Source of the DNA: Gammaproteobacteria bacterium
Lineage (GTDB): Bacteria > Pseudomonadota > Gammaproteobacteria > Poriferisulfidales > Poriferisulfidaceae
Assembly: GCA_026713705.1 (NCBI GenBank)
Contig: JAPONY010000089.1
Coordinates: 1 to 33,984 of the forward strand
DNA: 33,984 nucleotides
Direction of reading: 5' to 3'
The first letter of the stretch is position 1, and each line of letters opens with the position of its first letter. Of this stretch, positions 1 through 15,204 are shown one piece after another. The notes beneath the pieces were generated by a model, which saw only the letters and a program-made list of their open reading frames with translations, searched no databases and was not told the DNA's origin. The translations under genes and the position numbers were made by a program.

Positions 1-129
1 ACCTTGTCGCGGGAGGTGGCCGCATGGCAGGCGCACCGGGATCGGATGAAGGCGACAGTGGACTGGCAGTTCACGACCCAGGATGCCCGCATCAAACTGA
101 AACGCCTCTATCCGACATTTTATGCGTGA
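1..129 (+). CDS. IS630-family transposase, C-terminal fragment (truncated by window edge)
   Basis: Frame 1 reads TLSREVAAWQAHRDRMKATVDWQFTTQDARIKLKRLYPTFYA*; the 'VDWxFTTxDARIKLKRLYP' tail is typical of IS630-family transposases. Confidence 0.75.
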   Translation, partial: TLSREVAAWQAHRDRMKATVDWQFTTQDARIKLKRLYPTFYA

Positions 130-140
130 CACGACACTAG
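124..140 (+). mobile_element. Probable right terminal inverted repeat of the IS630-family element (GCGTGACACGACACTAG)
   Basis: Immediately follows the transposase stop and ends in ..GACACTAG, an IS630-like end; the left end is outside the window. Confidence 0.4.
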
Positions 141-432
141 TTCTCCGTTGCGTAAAGCTTTTAACAACTGTTTGGGAAATTTCTTCACCGAATCCCCCGA
201 TAGGGAGTAAATATTTATTAAGCCAAAGAGAATTTTACATAGGCATTTTGAGCACCAATTTTCTCATGGGCATGAAACTAGACTTGTTGAATATATTCTC
301 GACCCGCTGCCTGACCGAAAACTTAAGACAAAACTTTAGGAAAAACACGAATTCGCTACAATAAACCACTCAGTCAACCACCCACATACCTTAGTTAACT
401 ACGATTCCGGAAATCCGGGTCAAGGAAAGACC

Positions 433-864
433 ATGGCCGTAGAACAGACCCTTTCTATCATTAAGCCGGACGCGGTTGGCAACAACCACATTGGCTCTAT
501 CTACCAGCGGTTCGAGGCGGCAGGACTACGCATCGTTGCCGCCCGCATGATGCACCTTTCCCAGGAACAAGCGGAAGCGTTCTATGCAGTGCACCGGGAA
601 CGCCCGTTTTATCCGGACTTGGTCGATTTCATGACCTCCGGTCCCGTCATCGTGCAGGTTCTCGAGGGCGAAAATGCAATTGCGCGCCACCGCGAAGTGA
701 TGGGTGCAACTGATCCGGCCGAGGCTGCCCCCGGTACAATCCGCGCCGACTTTGCAACCCAGGTCGACGAGAACGCAGTCCACGGTTCAGATGGCCCCGA
801 TACTGCGCGCACAGAAATCGACTTTTTCTTTAGCTCCGAGGAGATTTGTCCTCGTACACGATGA
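433..864 (+). CDS. ndk: Nucleoside diphosphate kinase
   Basis: [21 protein letters not shown]...; active-site region [20 protein letters not shown]. Confidence 0.97.
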   Translation: MAVEQTLSIIKPDAVGNNHIGSIYQRFEAAGLRIVAARMMHLSQEQAEAFYAVHRERPFYPDLVDFMTSGPVIVQVLEGENAIARHREVMGATDPAEAAPGTIRADFATQVDENAVHGSDGPDTARTEIDFFFSSEEICPRTR

Positions 865-1988
865 AGCCTGTGCCCGGTCATATTCCCCTACTTGGGTGGA
901 GTCGGAAACGGTGGGTTGACTGGCTGGCGGATCAAGGCTGTTCGCCGGTTCATGCAGCGTCTCTGGTTCGAGAAATTCATCGCCATGGCGAGTTGAGCCT
1001 GGAGCGGATGGATTCTATTCCCCGGCATGTGCGTGCTGTTTTGTTTGGGCAGACGGAGTGCGTGCTGCCAAGTATCGTCGAGTCCAGCTGTGCTCGGGAC
1101 GGGACACGCAAGTGGCTGTTGCGCTTAGCTTGCGGCGATGTCATTGAAACGGTATTGATTCCGGCCGCAGGGCGTGCCACTTTATGTCTGTCTTCGCAGG
1201 CTGGTTGCGCACTCAATTGCACGTTTTGTCGAACTGCCCGCAGCGGGTTCGGTCGCAACCTCACGGCGCATGAGATCGTATCCCAGTTATGGCTGGTTCG
1301 GCATCGCCTGCAACCGGACATACCGGTGACTCACGTTGTGTTCATGGGAATGGGAGAGCCGTTGGCAAACCTCGACGCGGTCGCCGATGCGGCAAATCTG
1401 TTTCGGGACTCCCACGCTTATTCCATGGGATGTCGCCAAGTCACGGTCAGCACGGCCGGGCTGGTTCCAGGCATTGACCGTCTACGGCAGGTTGCCGACG
1501 TTAGTCTGGCAGTCTCGCTGCATGCCCCGGACGACGCGTTGCGCACGCAACTGATGCCAATCAATGCCCGCTACCCGATCGACGACCTACTGGCTGCATG
1601 TCGGCGTTATGTTGATGGGGGTTCGCGCAAGCGCAAAATCATCATCGAATACGTGTTGCTGGATGATGTCAACGATAGTTCCGAATGCGCGCGGGCATTG
1701 GCGAAACGACTTCGCAATCTGCCCTGTAAGGTTAATTTGATCCCGTTCAACGCCTTCCCGGAGAGCGGTTATGCCGCCTCACCCGAATCCGTGCGCACCC
1801 GATTCCGTGAGATCCTGTGCGAGGAAGGTATTGTCGCCACCACTCGCCGGCCTCGGGGCGATGACATTGCCGCGGCCTGCGGCCAGTTGGCAGGCGACAT
1901 CCGAAGGCCTCATGAGGGCATGCCGTGGGTGGATCGTCCCGTCCTGATGCACGAACCGCTGTCGACAGCACCAGGAGCCATGGCATGA
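861..1988 (+). CDS. rlmN: Dual-specificity 23S rRNA/tRNA methyltransferase RlmN (radical SAM)
   Basis: Radical-SAM CxxxCxxC (CALNCTFC), [11 protein letters not shown]-terminal [23 protein letters not shown] overlap with ndk stop. Confidence 0.93.
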   Translation: MKPVPGHIPLLGWSRKRWVDWLADQGCSPVHAASLVREIHRHGELSLERMDSIPRHVRAVLFGQTECVLPSIVESSCARDGTRKWLLRLACGDVIETVLIPAAGRATLCLSSQAGCALNCTFCRTARSGFGRNLTAHEIVSQLWLVRHRLQPDIPVTHVVFMGMGEPLANLDAVADAANLFRDSHAYSMGCRQVTVSTAGLVPGIDRLRQVADVSLAVSLHAPDDALRTQLMPINARYPIDDLLAACRRYVDGGSRKRKIIIEYVLLDDVNDSSECARALAKRLRNLPCKVNLIPFNAFPESGYAASPESVRTRFREILCEEGIVATTRRPRGDDIAAACGQLAGDIRRPHEGMPWVDRPVLMHEPLSTAPGAMA

Positions 1989-3247
1989 GTCGGCTGCAAT
2001 CAGTGCGCGGGATGCACGATGTTCTGCCCGACGAGGTTCAACTCCGGCGTAGGATCGAGCAGGTTTGGATCGAGGTGGCACATGGGTTCGGCTACGAGGA
2101 AATCCGCTTTCCGTTGGTGGAGTCCACTGAACTCTTCCAGCGTTCCATTGGAGAAGCGACCGATATCGTGGCAAAGGAGATGTACACCTTCGAGGATCGC
2201 AATGGGGACTCATTGAGCCTGCGCCCGGAGGGAACGGCAAGTTGCGTGCGCGCGGCGGTCCAGCATGGGCTTATCCCTAATCGGCAACAGCGCCTGTGGT
2301 ACTTGGGCTCATTTTTCCGGCATGAGCGTCCGCAGAAAGGCCGTCTGCGGCAGTTTGACCAGTTCGGCGTGGAAACCTTCGGGATGTGCGGACCGGACAT
2401 TGATGCTGAGATTCTCCTGCTGGGTTGGCAGGGCTGGCAGAGGCTCGGCCTGTCTCCCCGGCTGGTTCTGAACACGTTGGGAAACCCGGAGGAGCGCCTG
2501 GCTTGGCGGAAGCAGCTGGTGGAGTATTTCTCGCGGTTTGAATCGCAATTGGAGGAAGATGACCGACGGAGGCTCAAAACCAATCCATTACGATTGTTGG
2601 ACAGCAAGTCGAAATCTATTCAGGACCTTCTGGAAGAAGCCCCCCGGCTAGAGAATTTGTTGGGAGAGGAATCCCGGACGCATTTTGACGGCTTGAGGGA
2701 AACACTGGATGCCCATGGGATCGACTACGCCATCGACCCGAAGTTGGTTCGGGGATTGGATTACTATGACTTCACCGTGTTCGAGTGGGTGGAGGATAGC
2801 CTAGGAGCCCAATCTGCGCTGGGCGGCGGTGGACGTTACGATCGCTTGGTCGAACAGTTGGGAGGACGGGCGACTCCGGCCGCGGGGTTCGCGCTCGGGC
2901 TGGAACGAATTCGCGAATGCTTGGAGGCAACGGCAGATACGGCAGTAGATGTCTACCTCGTCGCCTTGGGGAAGGATGCGACTGCACGCATGTACTCCCT
3001 GGGGATGCAGCTGAGGGAACAGATGCCGGGCCTTCGAATTCGTACGAATATGGAAGCAGGAAGCATGAAGGCCCAGTTGCGCCGTGCCGACAAAAGCGGT
3101 GCGCGGGCTGTCCTGATAATGGGCGAGGAAGAGCTGAACCAGAAAAGCGTCGTTCTGAAATTCCTGCGGGGTCCGGAAGAGCAGCAGACGGTTTTGTTGG
3201 ATAATATTAAGTTGGCTATCGCCGAACACTTTTCACCTACAGGATAA
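1985..3247 (+). CDS. hisS: Histidyl-tRNA synthetase
   Basis: [17 protein letters not shown]; motif 2 FFRHERPQKGRLRQFDQFGVE; LVRGLDYYDFTVFEW; ATGA overlap with rlmN. Confidence 0.96.
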   Translation: MSRLQSVRGMHDVLPDEVQLRRRIEQVWIEVAHGFGYEEIRFPLVESTELFQRSIGEATDIVAKEMYTFEDRNGDSLSLRPEGTASCVRAAVQHGLIPNRQQRLWYLGSFFRHERPQKGRLRQFDQFGVETFGMCGPDIDAEILLLGWQGWQRLGLSPRLVLNTLGNPEERLAWRKQLVEYFSRFESQLEEDDRRRLKTNPLRLLDSKSKSIQDLLEEAPRLENLLGEESRTHFDGLRETLDAHGIDYAIDPKLVRGLDYYDFTVFEWVEDSLGAQSALGGGGRYDRLVEQLGGRATPAAGFALGLERIRECLEATADTAVDVYLVALGKDATARMYSLGMQLREQMPGLRIRTNMEAGSMKAQLRRADKSGARAVLIMGEEELNQKSVVLKFLRGPEEQQTVLLDNIKLAIAEHFSPTG

Positions 3248-3252
3248 CGATC

Positions 3253-3885
3253 ATGGCTTTAAGCCCTGAAGAACAACAACAACTTGAAGAATTCCGGGAT
3301 TGGTGGAAAGCCAACCTCGTATGGGTATTGCTGGGCGCAGGACTGGCACTTGGAGGCGTCGGAGGCTACAAGGGCTGGAACTACTGGCAGGACCAGAGCA
3401 TGATGGGCGCGGCCGCACTGTATCAGCAGTATCGAACCCATCTTGAAGACGAGCAGGCGCAGCAGGCTCATGAGATGGGAGAGCGCTTGCGGAATGAGTA
3501 TGGTGGCACTTCGTACGCCTTGATGGCCAGCCTGATTTCCGCCCGGCTGCACCAGGAAGACCAGCAGGTGGAAGAGGCGATTCGCTTATTGGGATGGGCG
3601 CATGAGACTTCGGACGATCCGCTTTTTACGCCGGTAGCGGCGTTGCGCCTTGCCAGATTGCATGCGGCGCAACAGCAGTGGGAAAAAGGTCTGGCGGTTT
3701 TGGCCGATGTGTCGCTGGAGGGCTACGAAGGTTTGGTGCATGAAATCCGCGGCGACCTGTACCGACAATCCGGCCGGGCTCAAGAAGCCCGTCATGAATA
3801 TGTTCAGGCACTTGAGAAAGGGAATGGAGGGGAGTTTCTCGAACTGAAGCTTGCCGAGCTCGGAGAGCAGAGTGAAGCCGATTGA
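3253..3885 (+). CDS. yfgM: YfgM-like ancillary periplasmic TPR protein
   Basis: N-terminal 'EEQQQLEEFRDWWKAN' followed by a TM segment and TPR-like region; located between hisS and bamB as in other gammaproteobacteria. Confidence 0.85.
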   Translation: MALSPEEQQQLEEFRDWWKANLVWVLLGAGLALGGVGGYKGWNYWQDQSMMGAAALYQQYRTHLEDEQAQQAHEMGERLRNEYGGTSYALMASLISARLHQEDQQVEEAIRLLGWAHETSDDPLFTPVAALRLARLHAAQQQWEKGLAVLADVSLEGYEGLVHEIRGDLYRQSGRAQEARHEYVQALEKGNGGEFLELKLAELGEQSEAD

Positions 3886-5077
3886 TTCGGCGGTCCTGCT
3901 GGCCGCTTGTGCGGCAGGATTGTCAGCCTGCAGCGGTATGTCTAACCCGCTCATTGGCCTTCAGGAACTTTGGGAGGAAGACCTGTCGCGTATCGCCGAA
4001 CTGCAGCCGGTGGTCAACCGAATTGCGCTGACTCCGCTGTGGGACCATTCGGTTGGCTCGGAGTACAGTGACCCCGACAGCCACGTCGCCCCGTGGATTG
4101 ACCGCGATCATGTGTTGCTGGCTGCCAATGATGGCGAGGTGGTGGCGCTGAATGCTTCGACGGGCGCAAGGATTTGGGAGGCGAGTGTCGAGGGGACGAT
4201 TCTGGCTGGAGTCGCAGCCGACGAGCGTCAAGCCTATGTCGGGACTTGGGAGCAGGAAGTATTTGCCTTGAATCGGGAAACCGGTGCCCAGGTCTGGAAG
4301 CAGACCATGCCCAGCGAGGTTCTGAATCTGAAGGCGCTGCCGGATGGCCGGTTGGCTGTTCGAACCAATGACGGCCGCCTGAGCGTGTTGAATGCTGAGG
4401 ATGGGGAGCAGTTGTGGAGCCATGTTCACGGCAGTCCTAGCCTGACTTTGCGTGGTGCGGGTGAGCCGGAAGCTCAGGACGACCGGGTGCTCTCCGGATT
4501 TGACGATGGGCGGCTGATTGCATTTGATGCCCAGAGTGGATTGCAGCATTGGGAAGTGCGGTTGGCGATCCCGACTGGACGAACCGAACTGGAACGAATC
4601 GTGGATGTAGACGGGCCGGTTCGATTGGCAGAAGGGGTGGCCTATGCTGCTGCACTAAGCAATCAGGTTGGTGCAGTGGAGACGGTGGAAGGCAACCTGC
4701 TGTGGTCGAAAGAGGTGCAGGCCATGCATGCTCCGGCTGTGGATGAAGTGGCCGTTTACGTGACCGACCTTCACAGTACCTTGTGGTCGCTGGACCGGAG
4801 GAATGGCGGTGTGTACTGGGAGCAGGATGAGCTCGCTTACCGGAATCTCGGCGCACCCGCGTCGACCGGCTTGCACGTGATCGCAGTGGATTTCGAGGGC
4901 TATCTGCACTGGTTACGGATCACCGATGGCGAGATTGTGGCGCGCCACAAGGTCGACGGTCCCTTGCAAGCGCCGCCGCAAGTACGGCTGGACCGGATCT
5001 ATCTGCTGCACCTCAACGGCCGGTTTGCGGCCTATCAGTTTGTCCCGCTGCTGGGGACGGCCGCGGGCGACTCATGA
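3872..5077 (+). CDS. bamB: Outer membrane protein assembly factor BamB (PQQ-like beta-propeller lipoprotein)
   Basis: GTG start overlapping yfgM; lipobox LSACSG; repeats such as 'VVALNASTGARIWEASV', 'VFALNRETGAQVWKQ'. Confidence 0.92.
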   Translation: MKPIDSAVLLAACAAGLSACSGMSNPLIGLQELWEEDLSRIAELQPVVNRIALTPLWDHSVGSEYSDPDSHVAPWIDRDHVLLAANDGEVVALNASTGARIWEASVEGTILAGVAADERQAYVGTWEQEVFALNRETGAQVWKQTMPSEVLNLKALPDGRLAVRTNDGRLSVLNAEDGEQLWSHVHGSPSLTLRGAGEPEAQDDRVLSGFDDGRLIAFDAQSGLQHWEVRLAIPTGRTELERIVDVDGPVRLAEGVAYAAALSNQVGAVETVEGNLLWSKEVQAMHAPAVDEVAVYVTDLHSTLWSLDRRNGGVYWEQDELAYRNLGAPASTGLHVIAVDFEGYLHWLRITDGEIVARHKVDGPLQAPPQVRLDRIYLLHLNGRFAAYQFVPLLGTAAGDS

Positions 5078-5092
5078 TCCAAGCTTCCGGCC

Positions 5093-6406
5093 ATGATTCC
5101 CGTCGTCGCTTTGCTCGGCCGACCGAATGTCGGCAAGTCCACACTTTTTAACCGCCTGACCGGCAGCCGGGACGCTCTGGTTGCAGATATCCCCGGGGTC
5201 ACCCGGGATCGGCGCTATCGGTTGGCAAACCATAATGGCCGCACTTTCGTAGTAGTAGACACAGGCGGTATTACCGAAGCCCATACCGAGATGGAACAGG
5301 GGCTGATGCGGCAGACCGAACAGGCGATTGCAGAGGCCGACATACTGGTGCTGGTGCTGGATGCGCAGGAGGGATGCGTGGCCAGCGATCAAGAACTTCA
5401 TGCGCGCTTGCGTACCTGCGGCAAGCCCCTCCTTGTCGCGGTCAACAAGGTGGACGGGCGCGACTCGCACGCGGTGTTGGCGGAGTTTGCCGAACTTGGC
5501 GCAGGCGCATTGTTTGGAATCAGCGCGAAACGGGGCTCGGGAGTTGCGGCATTACTGGAATCCGCGATTCCGGTTCAAGCTGAGTCAGCGGAGCCAGAGC
5601 CGGACCCAACCCGAATCCGGATTGCCGTGATCGGACGGCCCAACGCAGGCAAGTCGACTCTAATCAACCACCTTCTGAAAAGCGACCGGCTGGTTGTGTC
5701 CCCGGAGCCGGGAACGACTCGGGACAGCATTGACGTGCAACTAGAGTTCCGTGGCCGGGAAATGACCTTGGTCGATACGGCCGGGATCCGCCGCAAGAGT
5801 CGAATCGAATCAGATTCGCTCGAGGGTTTCAGCGTGGCGCAGGCACTACGTTCGGTGCAACGTGCCCAAGTGGCGATGGTGGTGATTGATTCCGAACAGG
5901 GAGCGGCGGAGCAGGATATGGCACTGGCCGGATTGGCACTGGATACGGGTCGTGCTGTCGTAGTGGCTCTCAACAAGTGCGATTTGCTGGATTCGGAACA
6001 ACAGGCATGGGCCGCACAGCGTTTGGGGCGCCGGTTTCAGTTTGCTTCCTACCTTCCGATCGTCCGTACATCCGGGGTTCGGGGTTCGGGGCTTGGCCGC
6101 TTATTGCGAGAAACGGTTTTACTGCATGATGCGGCAGAGCGAAGTTTTTCCACGCCGGAGATCAACAATTTTCTACGGCAGGCCGTGCAGCAAAACCCTC
6201 CCCCGAGGGTACGCGGAGGCCAAATCCAGATCCGGTACGGTCATCAGGGCGGGAATCACCCGTTGCGACTTGTCTTGCACGGTTCTCGCCTTGAACTGAT
6301 GCCGCAGGCCTATCGCCGTTATCTGGCTAATCGGTTTCGTAAAGCCTATCGCCTGCCAGGGGTTCCGATCGCGTTGACTTGCCGCAAGACGCAGGGGCGG
6401 AACTGA
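5093..6406 (+). CDS. der: GTPase Der (EngA), two tandem G domains
   Basis: VALLGRPNVGKSTLFNRL ... AVIGRPNAGKSTLINHLL, NKVDGRD, NKCD, KH domain near the C-terminus. Confidence 0.97.
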   Translation: MIPVVALLGRPNVGKSTLFNRLTGSRDALVADIPGVTRDRRYRLANHNGRTFVVVDTGGITEAHTEMEQGLMRQTEQAIAEADILVLVLDAQEGCVASDQELHARLRTCGKPLLVAVNKVDGRDSHAVLAEFAELGAGALFGISAKRGSGVAALLESAIPVQAESAEPEPDPTRIRIAVIGRPNAGKSTLINHLLKSDRLVVSPEPGTTRDSIDVQLEFRGREMTLVDTAGIRRKSRIESDSLEGFSVAQALRSVQRAQVAMVVIDSEQGAAEQDMALAGLALDTGRAVVVALNKCDLLDSEQQAWAAQRLGRRFQFASYLPIVRTSGVRGSGLGRLLRETVLLHDAAERSFSTPEINNFLRQAVQQNPPPRVRGGQIQIRYGHQGGNHPLRLVLHGSRLELMPQAYRRYLANRFRKAYRLPGVPIALTCRKTQGRN

Positions 6407-6422
6407 CGCTTACTTTTTGATC

Positions 6423-7154
6423 TCAGCGTGGTGCCGGAGAGTCGAAGGGCTTTTCTTGGCAGAGCCGAGTGGCGGCAACGACTCCGGCCGGTACGGACAT
6501 TAGATTCAGGACAGGGGTCAAAGAAAGCAGCAATTGCCCGGCTCCAAACCCCAAGGCCAAAGCTCCCTGCCGTTTTACCCGTTCCCGCAACTGCCGTAGG
6601 GGGGTTCCGGCCTCACTGAGCGGATAGTCCAGATACTCGACGGCGCACCAGTAAATCCCAAAGTAAAGAAGCACCACTTGGGCAAGGAAGCCGACGAAGG
6701 GGAGGAAGGACATGGCGAGCAGCGGGAGGAACCACGCGAGATAGACGGCAAGTTTCAGGACCTCGTGGCCGATTAACCGCAGGTCGTTGCGCCAGGTCTG
6801 TTTCTCCGCGGCCTGCGTCAGCGGATCGTCCGGTCGCATTTGCATGAGTGCCCGGCAGAGCCGAGCATTGAATGGCGCGGCGATCAAATTGGCAAGACGA
6901 GCGAAACTGAACAGGGTGGCGGCCAGTGCGATCAGCATGAACAGTGGCCACAATAGCCATTCCAGCCATCCCAGCCACCCGGGCAAGAGATCGGAAATCC
7001 AAGCGTTGACCTGTACGACCAGAAAATAGAAGGCGACGGAGAACAGTACGGTATTGATGATGATCGGCCACCATGCCAACGCGCGCAGGCGGGGCTGGAA
7101 CAGAACACCCAGCCCACGCCAGGGGTATCCGAAACCGATTAGGAAGTCTTTCAA
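6423..7154 (-). CDS. cysZ: CysZ/EI24-family membrane protein
   Basis: Multi-TM protein with EI24-like features ([49 protein letters not shown]). Confidence 0.75.
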   Translation of the reverse strand: MKDFLIGFGYPWRGLGVLFQPRLRALAWWPIIINTVLFSVAFYFLVVQVNAWISDLLPGWLGWLEWLLWPLFMLIALAATLFSFARLANLIAAPFNARLCRALMQMRPDDPLTQAAEKQTWRNDLRLIGHEVLKLAVYLAWFLPLLAMSFLPFVGFLAQVVLLYFGIYWCAVEYLDYPLSEAGTPLRQLRERVKRQGALALGFGAGQLLLSLTPVLNLMSVPAGVVAATRLCQEKPFDSPAPR

Positions 7155-7549
7155 CGCGCCGGGGGGAGGCTGACGGATTCAGGTCCCACCCAGCCTTCTT
7201 TTCGATGCTCGACGGTGACCGTCGTGGTGATACCGCCGCGTACCCGGAACGCCGCGGTCAGTCGCATGAAGCGAGGGGACAGAAGTGCCGTCAAATCATT
7301 GAGAATCTGGTTGCTGACGGCCTCGTGAAATGCGCCCTCGTCCCGGAACGACCAGAAATACAGTTTGAGGGATTTAAGTTCGACGCACAAGGTATCCGGG
7401 ACATATTCCAGAGTCAATGCCGCGAAATCGGGCTGTCCGGTCAGCGGGCACAGGCAAGTGAACTCCGGAATTTCCAGGCAAATGGTATAATCCCGACCGG
7501 GTTCAGGATTATCAAAAGTCTCAAGTGCTTTGGATGGCTGGGCAGTCAT
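7151..7549 (-). CDS. queF: NADPH-dependent 7-cyano-7-deazaguanine reductase, QueF type I
   Basis: [58 protein letters not shown]; overlaps cysZ start. Confidence 0.94.
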   Translation of the reverse strand: MTAQPSKALETFDNPEPGRDYTICLEIPEFTCLCPLTGQPDFAALTLEYVPDTLCVELKSLKLYFWSFRDEGAFHEAVSNQILNDLTALLSPRFMRLTAAFRVRGGITTTVTVEHRKEGWVGPESVSLPPAR

Positions 7550-7621
7550 GGGGTACCACTCTCAGGTCAGTTTTCTGCCCCGAATAATCACGCGGCCATT
7601 CTAATACAGAGCTAGTCTGAG

Positions 7622-10600
7622 ATGCGCCTTTCCAGCATCCAGATGTCCGGGTTCAAGTCCTTTGTGGAACCGACCCGTGTCATTTTCGATTTACCGTTGA
7701 CGGGCGTAGTCGGCCCTAACGGCTGCGGCAAATCCAACATTATCGATGCCGTCCGCTGGGTGCTGGGCGAGAGTGCACGCAATATCCGCGGCGAGACTCT
7801 CGACGACATCATCTTCGACGGTTCGGAGTCCCGAAAACGCTTGGATCAGGCTTCAATCGAAGCCGTGATCGACAACAGCCTCGGGCGGATTGGCGGCGAA
7901 TACGCGAACTTCAGCGAAATCAGGATTCGTCGCGAAGTCTCACGCGAAGCAGAGCACCAATCCCGTTACTACATCAATGGCACCCATGTTCGCCGCAAGG
8001 ATGTCGCGGATCTGTTCCAAGGCACCGGACTTGGCCGGGGCAACTACGCCATCATTGCCCAAGGCATGGTGCAGGGACTGATTGAAGCCAAGCCCGAAGA
8101 GATGCGCAAATACATCGAAGAAGCCGCCGGGATTTCTTTGTACCGCGAACGTCGCCGGGAAACCGAAAACCGAATCCGCCGCACCGAGGAAAACCTCAGC
8201 CGGTTGCAGGACATACTGAAAGAGCATGAACAACGCCTGCGGCACCTGAAACAGCAAAAGGGGCAGGCGAGCAAACTCGAATCTTTGCAACAGGAACACC
8301 GTGCACGTGAAAACGAATGGGTAAGCTTGCAGCTTCGAGAGCAACGCAAGATCCTGGAAAACCGGGAAGAGGATTACGCACGAATTGAAAAGAAGCGGAT
8401 CGAGGAAGAGGACAGGCTGAAGGCCTTGAACGAGGGCTTTGAGCGAAAACGTAAGGCGTGTGACCTGAACCGGCAATCCATGGATGAGGCGGTGGCTCTC
8501 CACCAGCAGCTTCTAGCGGACGCGGGTTCTCTGGATCAGCGAATCCGCATGCAACGCGAGCGACGAGAGCAAGCAACCCAGGAGATTGAGCGGCTGGATG
8601 CGGAAATCGAGGAACTGGAGGAGAGTGGAGAGAAAATTCGGAAGGATTTGCAGCGGCTGGAACAGGAGCATAGCCAAAATCGCCAGGAGCTGTCCAGAAT
8701 CCAGGGTGACCGGGAGCAGGCGAAGACCCTGAGGGCAGAGCAGGCGCAAGCCCTTCGCCTGTGTCAGGAGCAGTCTGACACGATACGAGACCGACTCGGT
8801 TCGATCCGTGAGGAACGAACCAGAGGACAGGCGCAACTGCAGCAATATGAGAATGAATTGCAGCACCTGCGGGAAGCCGGCGGGGCGACGGAGGGGAGCG
8901 GGGATCCACGTGTTGCATTGCAGGATCAGTATGAGTCTGCGCGCGCTGCTTGGCAGCAATGCAAGGACCAGTTGGAACAGAATTGGGACCAGATTCAGCA
9001 GGCCCGACTGGAACTGAAGCAGCACGAGGAAGCCTTGGCGACGGCGCGAGGGAGCAAAACTCAGGCACAGGGGCGTCTGGCTTCGCTGGAGACGCTACAA
9101 CAGGCTGGTTTAACAAGTGATTCAGAGGCGCATGCAAAGGCTTTGCAGGACATGAACCTGCAGGGGGAACGCCTTATGGATCAAATCGAAGTGGAAAGCG
9201 GCTGGGAGTTCGCGGTAGAGACTGTGCTCGCAGAGAATTTGGAGGCCTTTTGCGTGAGCGGATTGCCGGAAACGGTGTCAGAAACGCGGGTATCCGGTAC
9301 AAGCCCGCTGATGCTACTTGATCGCTTGTCGCCAGAGGCGCGCGAATCTGACCGCATGTCGCTGGCGAGCCGAATCAAAAGCCCATTTTCGCTTGAATCC
9401 CAGTTGGGTGGCGTGCTGGCCGCCGAGACTTTGGAACAGGCTTATGCCGTACGCGATTCATTGCTGCCGCATCAGTCGGTCATCACTCAGAGCGGGGTTT
9501 GGCTGGGCCCGGATTGGATGCGTCTTCCGGCTGCGGAGGGTCAGGCGGAGGGGGCGTTGGAGCGGCGACGTGAAATTGATGCGCTGGGCGAGAAGCTGGA
9601 GCAACTGGAATCTGAATCCCGCGAGATGGGGCAGCGAAAACAGGCTGCAGAGCAGGAATTGCGGCAACGGGAGGAGCAGCGATCCGCCCTACAGGCCGAG
9701 TACGACCAGGCATTTGAAGCATTTGCTTCGAGCAAGGCTCGCCTGCAGGGACTGGAAAACCAGACCCAGCGATTAGAGAAATTGCAGAAAAACATCCGGC
9801 AATCCCACGGGAGGCTGCAGCAATGCGAGCGGCAGATCGGGCCTTTGGAGCAGGACCGTGCCCGTGCGGATGCGGCGCGTGCCGATGCGGAGGAGACTCT
9901 GCGGAAGAGCGACGAGAAGTTCCGACAACAATCAGAGGAATTCAACCAATTCCAGCTTGAGATCAATACGGCACAAATGAAACTCGAGACCCAGCAGCAG
10001 CAGTTGTCTCGTGAACAGAATATGCTGCAACGGCATCGTATGCGCCGAGATCAGTTGTCGCAGGGTCTGGAGCGGGTTCAGGAAGATGAGAACTTGGAAC
10101 AGCAATTAAAAGACAAGCGGGAGAAAGAGCAAGGGGCGAAGGAGAACATGCACAAGGAACGGACTGCCTCCGACCAATTGAATTCAGAATTGAGTGAACT
10201 GGACCGTAAGCGCTGGGAATCCAACCAGAAATCCACGGAACTCGGCAAGGAAATGCACGACAAGGATTTGAAACGGCAGGAGCTCCAGAGTATTTGCGAA
10301 CAGTTGCTGGGCCGGTTGCGCGAGCAGGAATGCGAGCCTGAGCAGATTCTGGAAGCTTTGCCGGAAGACGCTGGGGTCGAGCAATGGGAAGAGAAGGTGT
10401 CCAAGGTTTTGCGCAGGTTAGAGAGGATGCCGCCGGTCAACATGGCGGCGGCGCGGGAATACGACGAATTGCTGCAGCAGAAAAATCAGGAAGAAGAGCG
10501 TATGAACGATGTGCAGAAGGCATTGGAAAAATTGAATCATGCCATGGCGCAGATCGATCGCGAGACGCGTGAACGTTTTCGCCGTACGTTCAGCCAAGTC

Positions 10601-11054
10601 AACGAAAACCTGAAACAGATGTTTCCGCGCATCATCGGCGAGGGCGGTGAAGCCAATCTAGTGATGACCGAGCAGAATCTTCTGAGTACAGGCATCGAAG
10701 TGCGTGCGCGGCCCCCCGGAAAGCGCTACCGCAATATGCACATGCTGTCCGGTGGTGAGCAAGCAATGGTGGCCGTGTCGCTGGTACTGTCCCTATTCAT
10801 GCTGAACCCGGCACCGTTTTGCATCCTGGACGAGGTGGATGCTCCCCTGTCGGACGACAACTTGGCGCGTTTTTGCCAGATCCTCGGCGAGATGAGTGAA
10901 CAGATCCAATTCATCATCGTCACGCATAACAAGATAACCATGGAGCATGTTGACCAGTTGATTGGAGTGACCATGAACGAACCTGGCGTGTCTCGGCTGG
11001 TCAGCGTGAATGTGGCACAAGCCATGGAGATGGTCGAGCAGGTGGAGGCAGGTC

Positions 11055-11062
<8 letters not shown>
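7622..11062 (+). CDS. smc: Chromosome segregation protein SMC
   Basis: Walker A GPNGCGKSNIIDAVRWVLGE; long coiled coils; hinge region; C-terminal LSGGEQAMVAVSLVLSLFMLNPAPFCILDEVDAPLSDDN. Confidence 0.97.
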
Positions 11063-15173
<4,111 letters not shown>

Positions 15174-15204
15174 TTAGGATTCCGGGACTGTCCATCATTC
15201 AGCC

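Noticed and set aside
122-364. 80-aa + strand ORF in the AT-rich region before ndk
   Set aside because: It starts inside the IS630 transposase tail in another frame, with no recognisable family or composition of a real protein.
7550-7621. Divergent queF/smc intergenic region as a regulatory switch
   Set aside because: Only about 70 bp with no distinctive operator or riboswitch-like structure evident.
8196-9137. 313-aa minus-strand ORF opposite smc
   Set aside because: Proline/alanine-rich antisense frame of a long high-GC coding region; the sense strand is unambiguous SMC.
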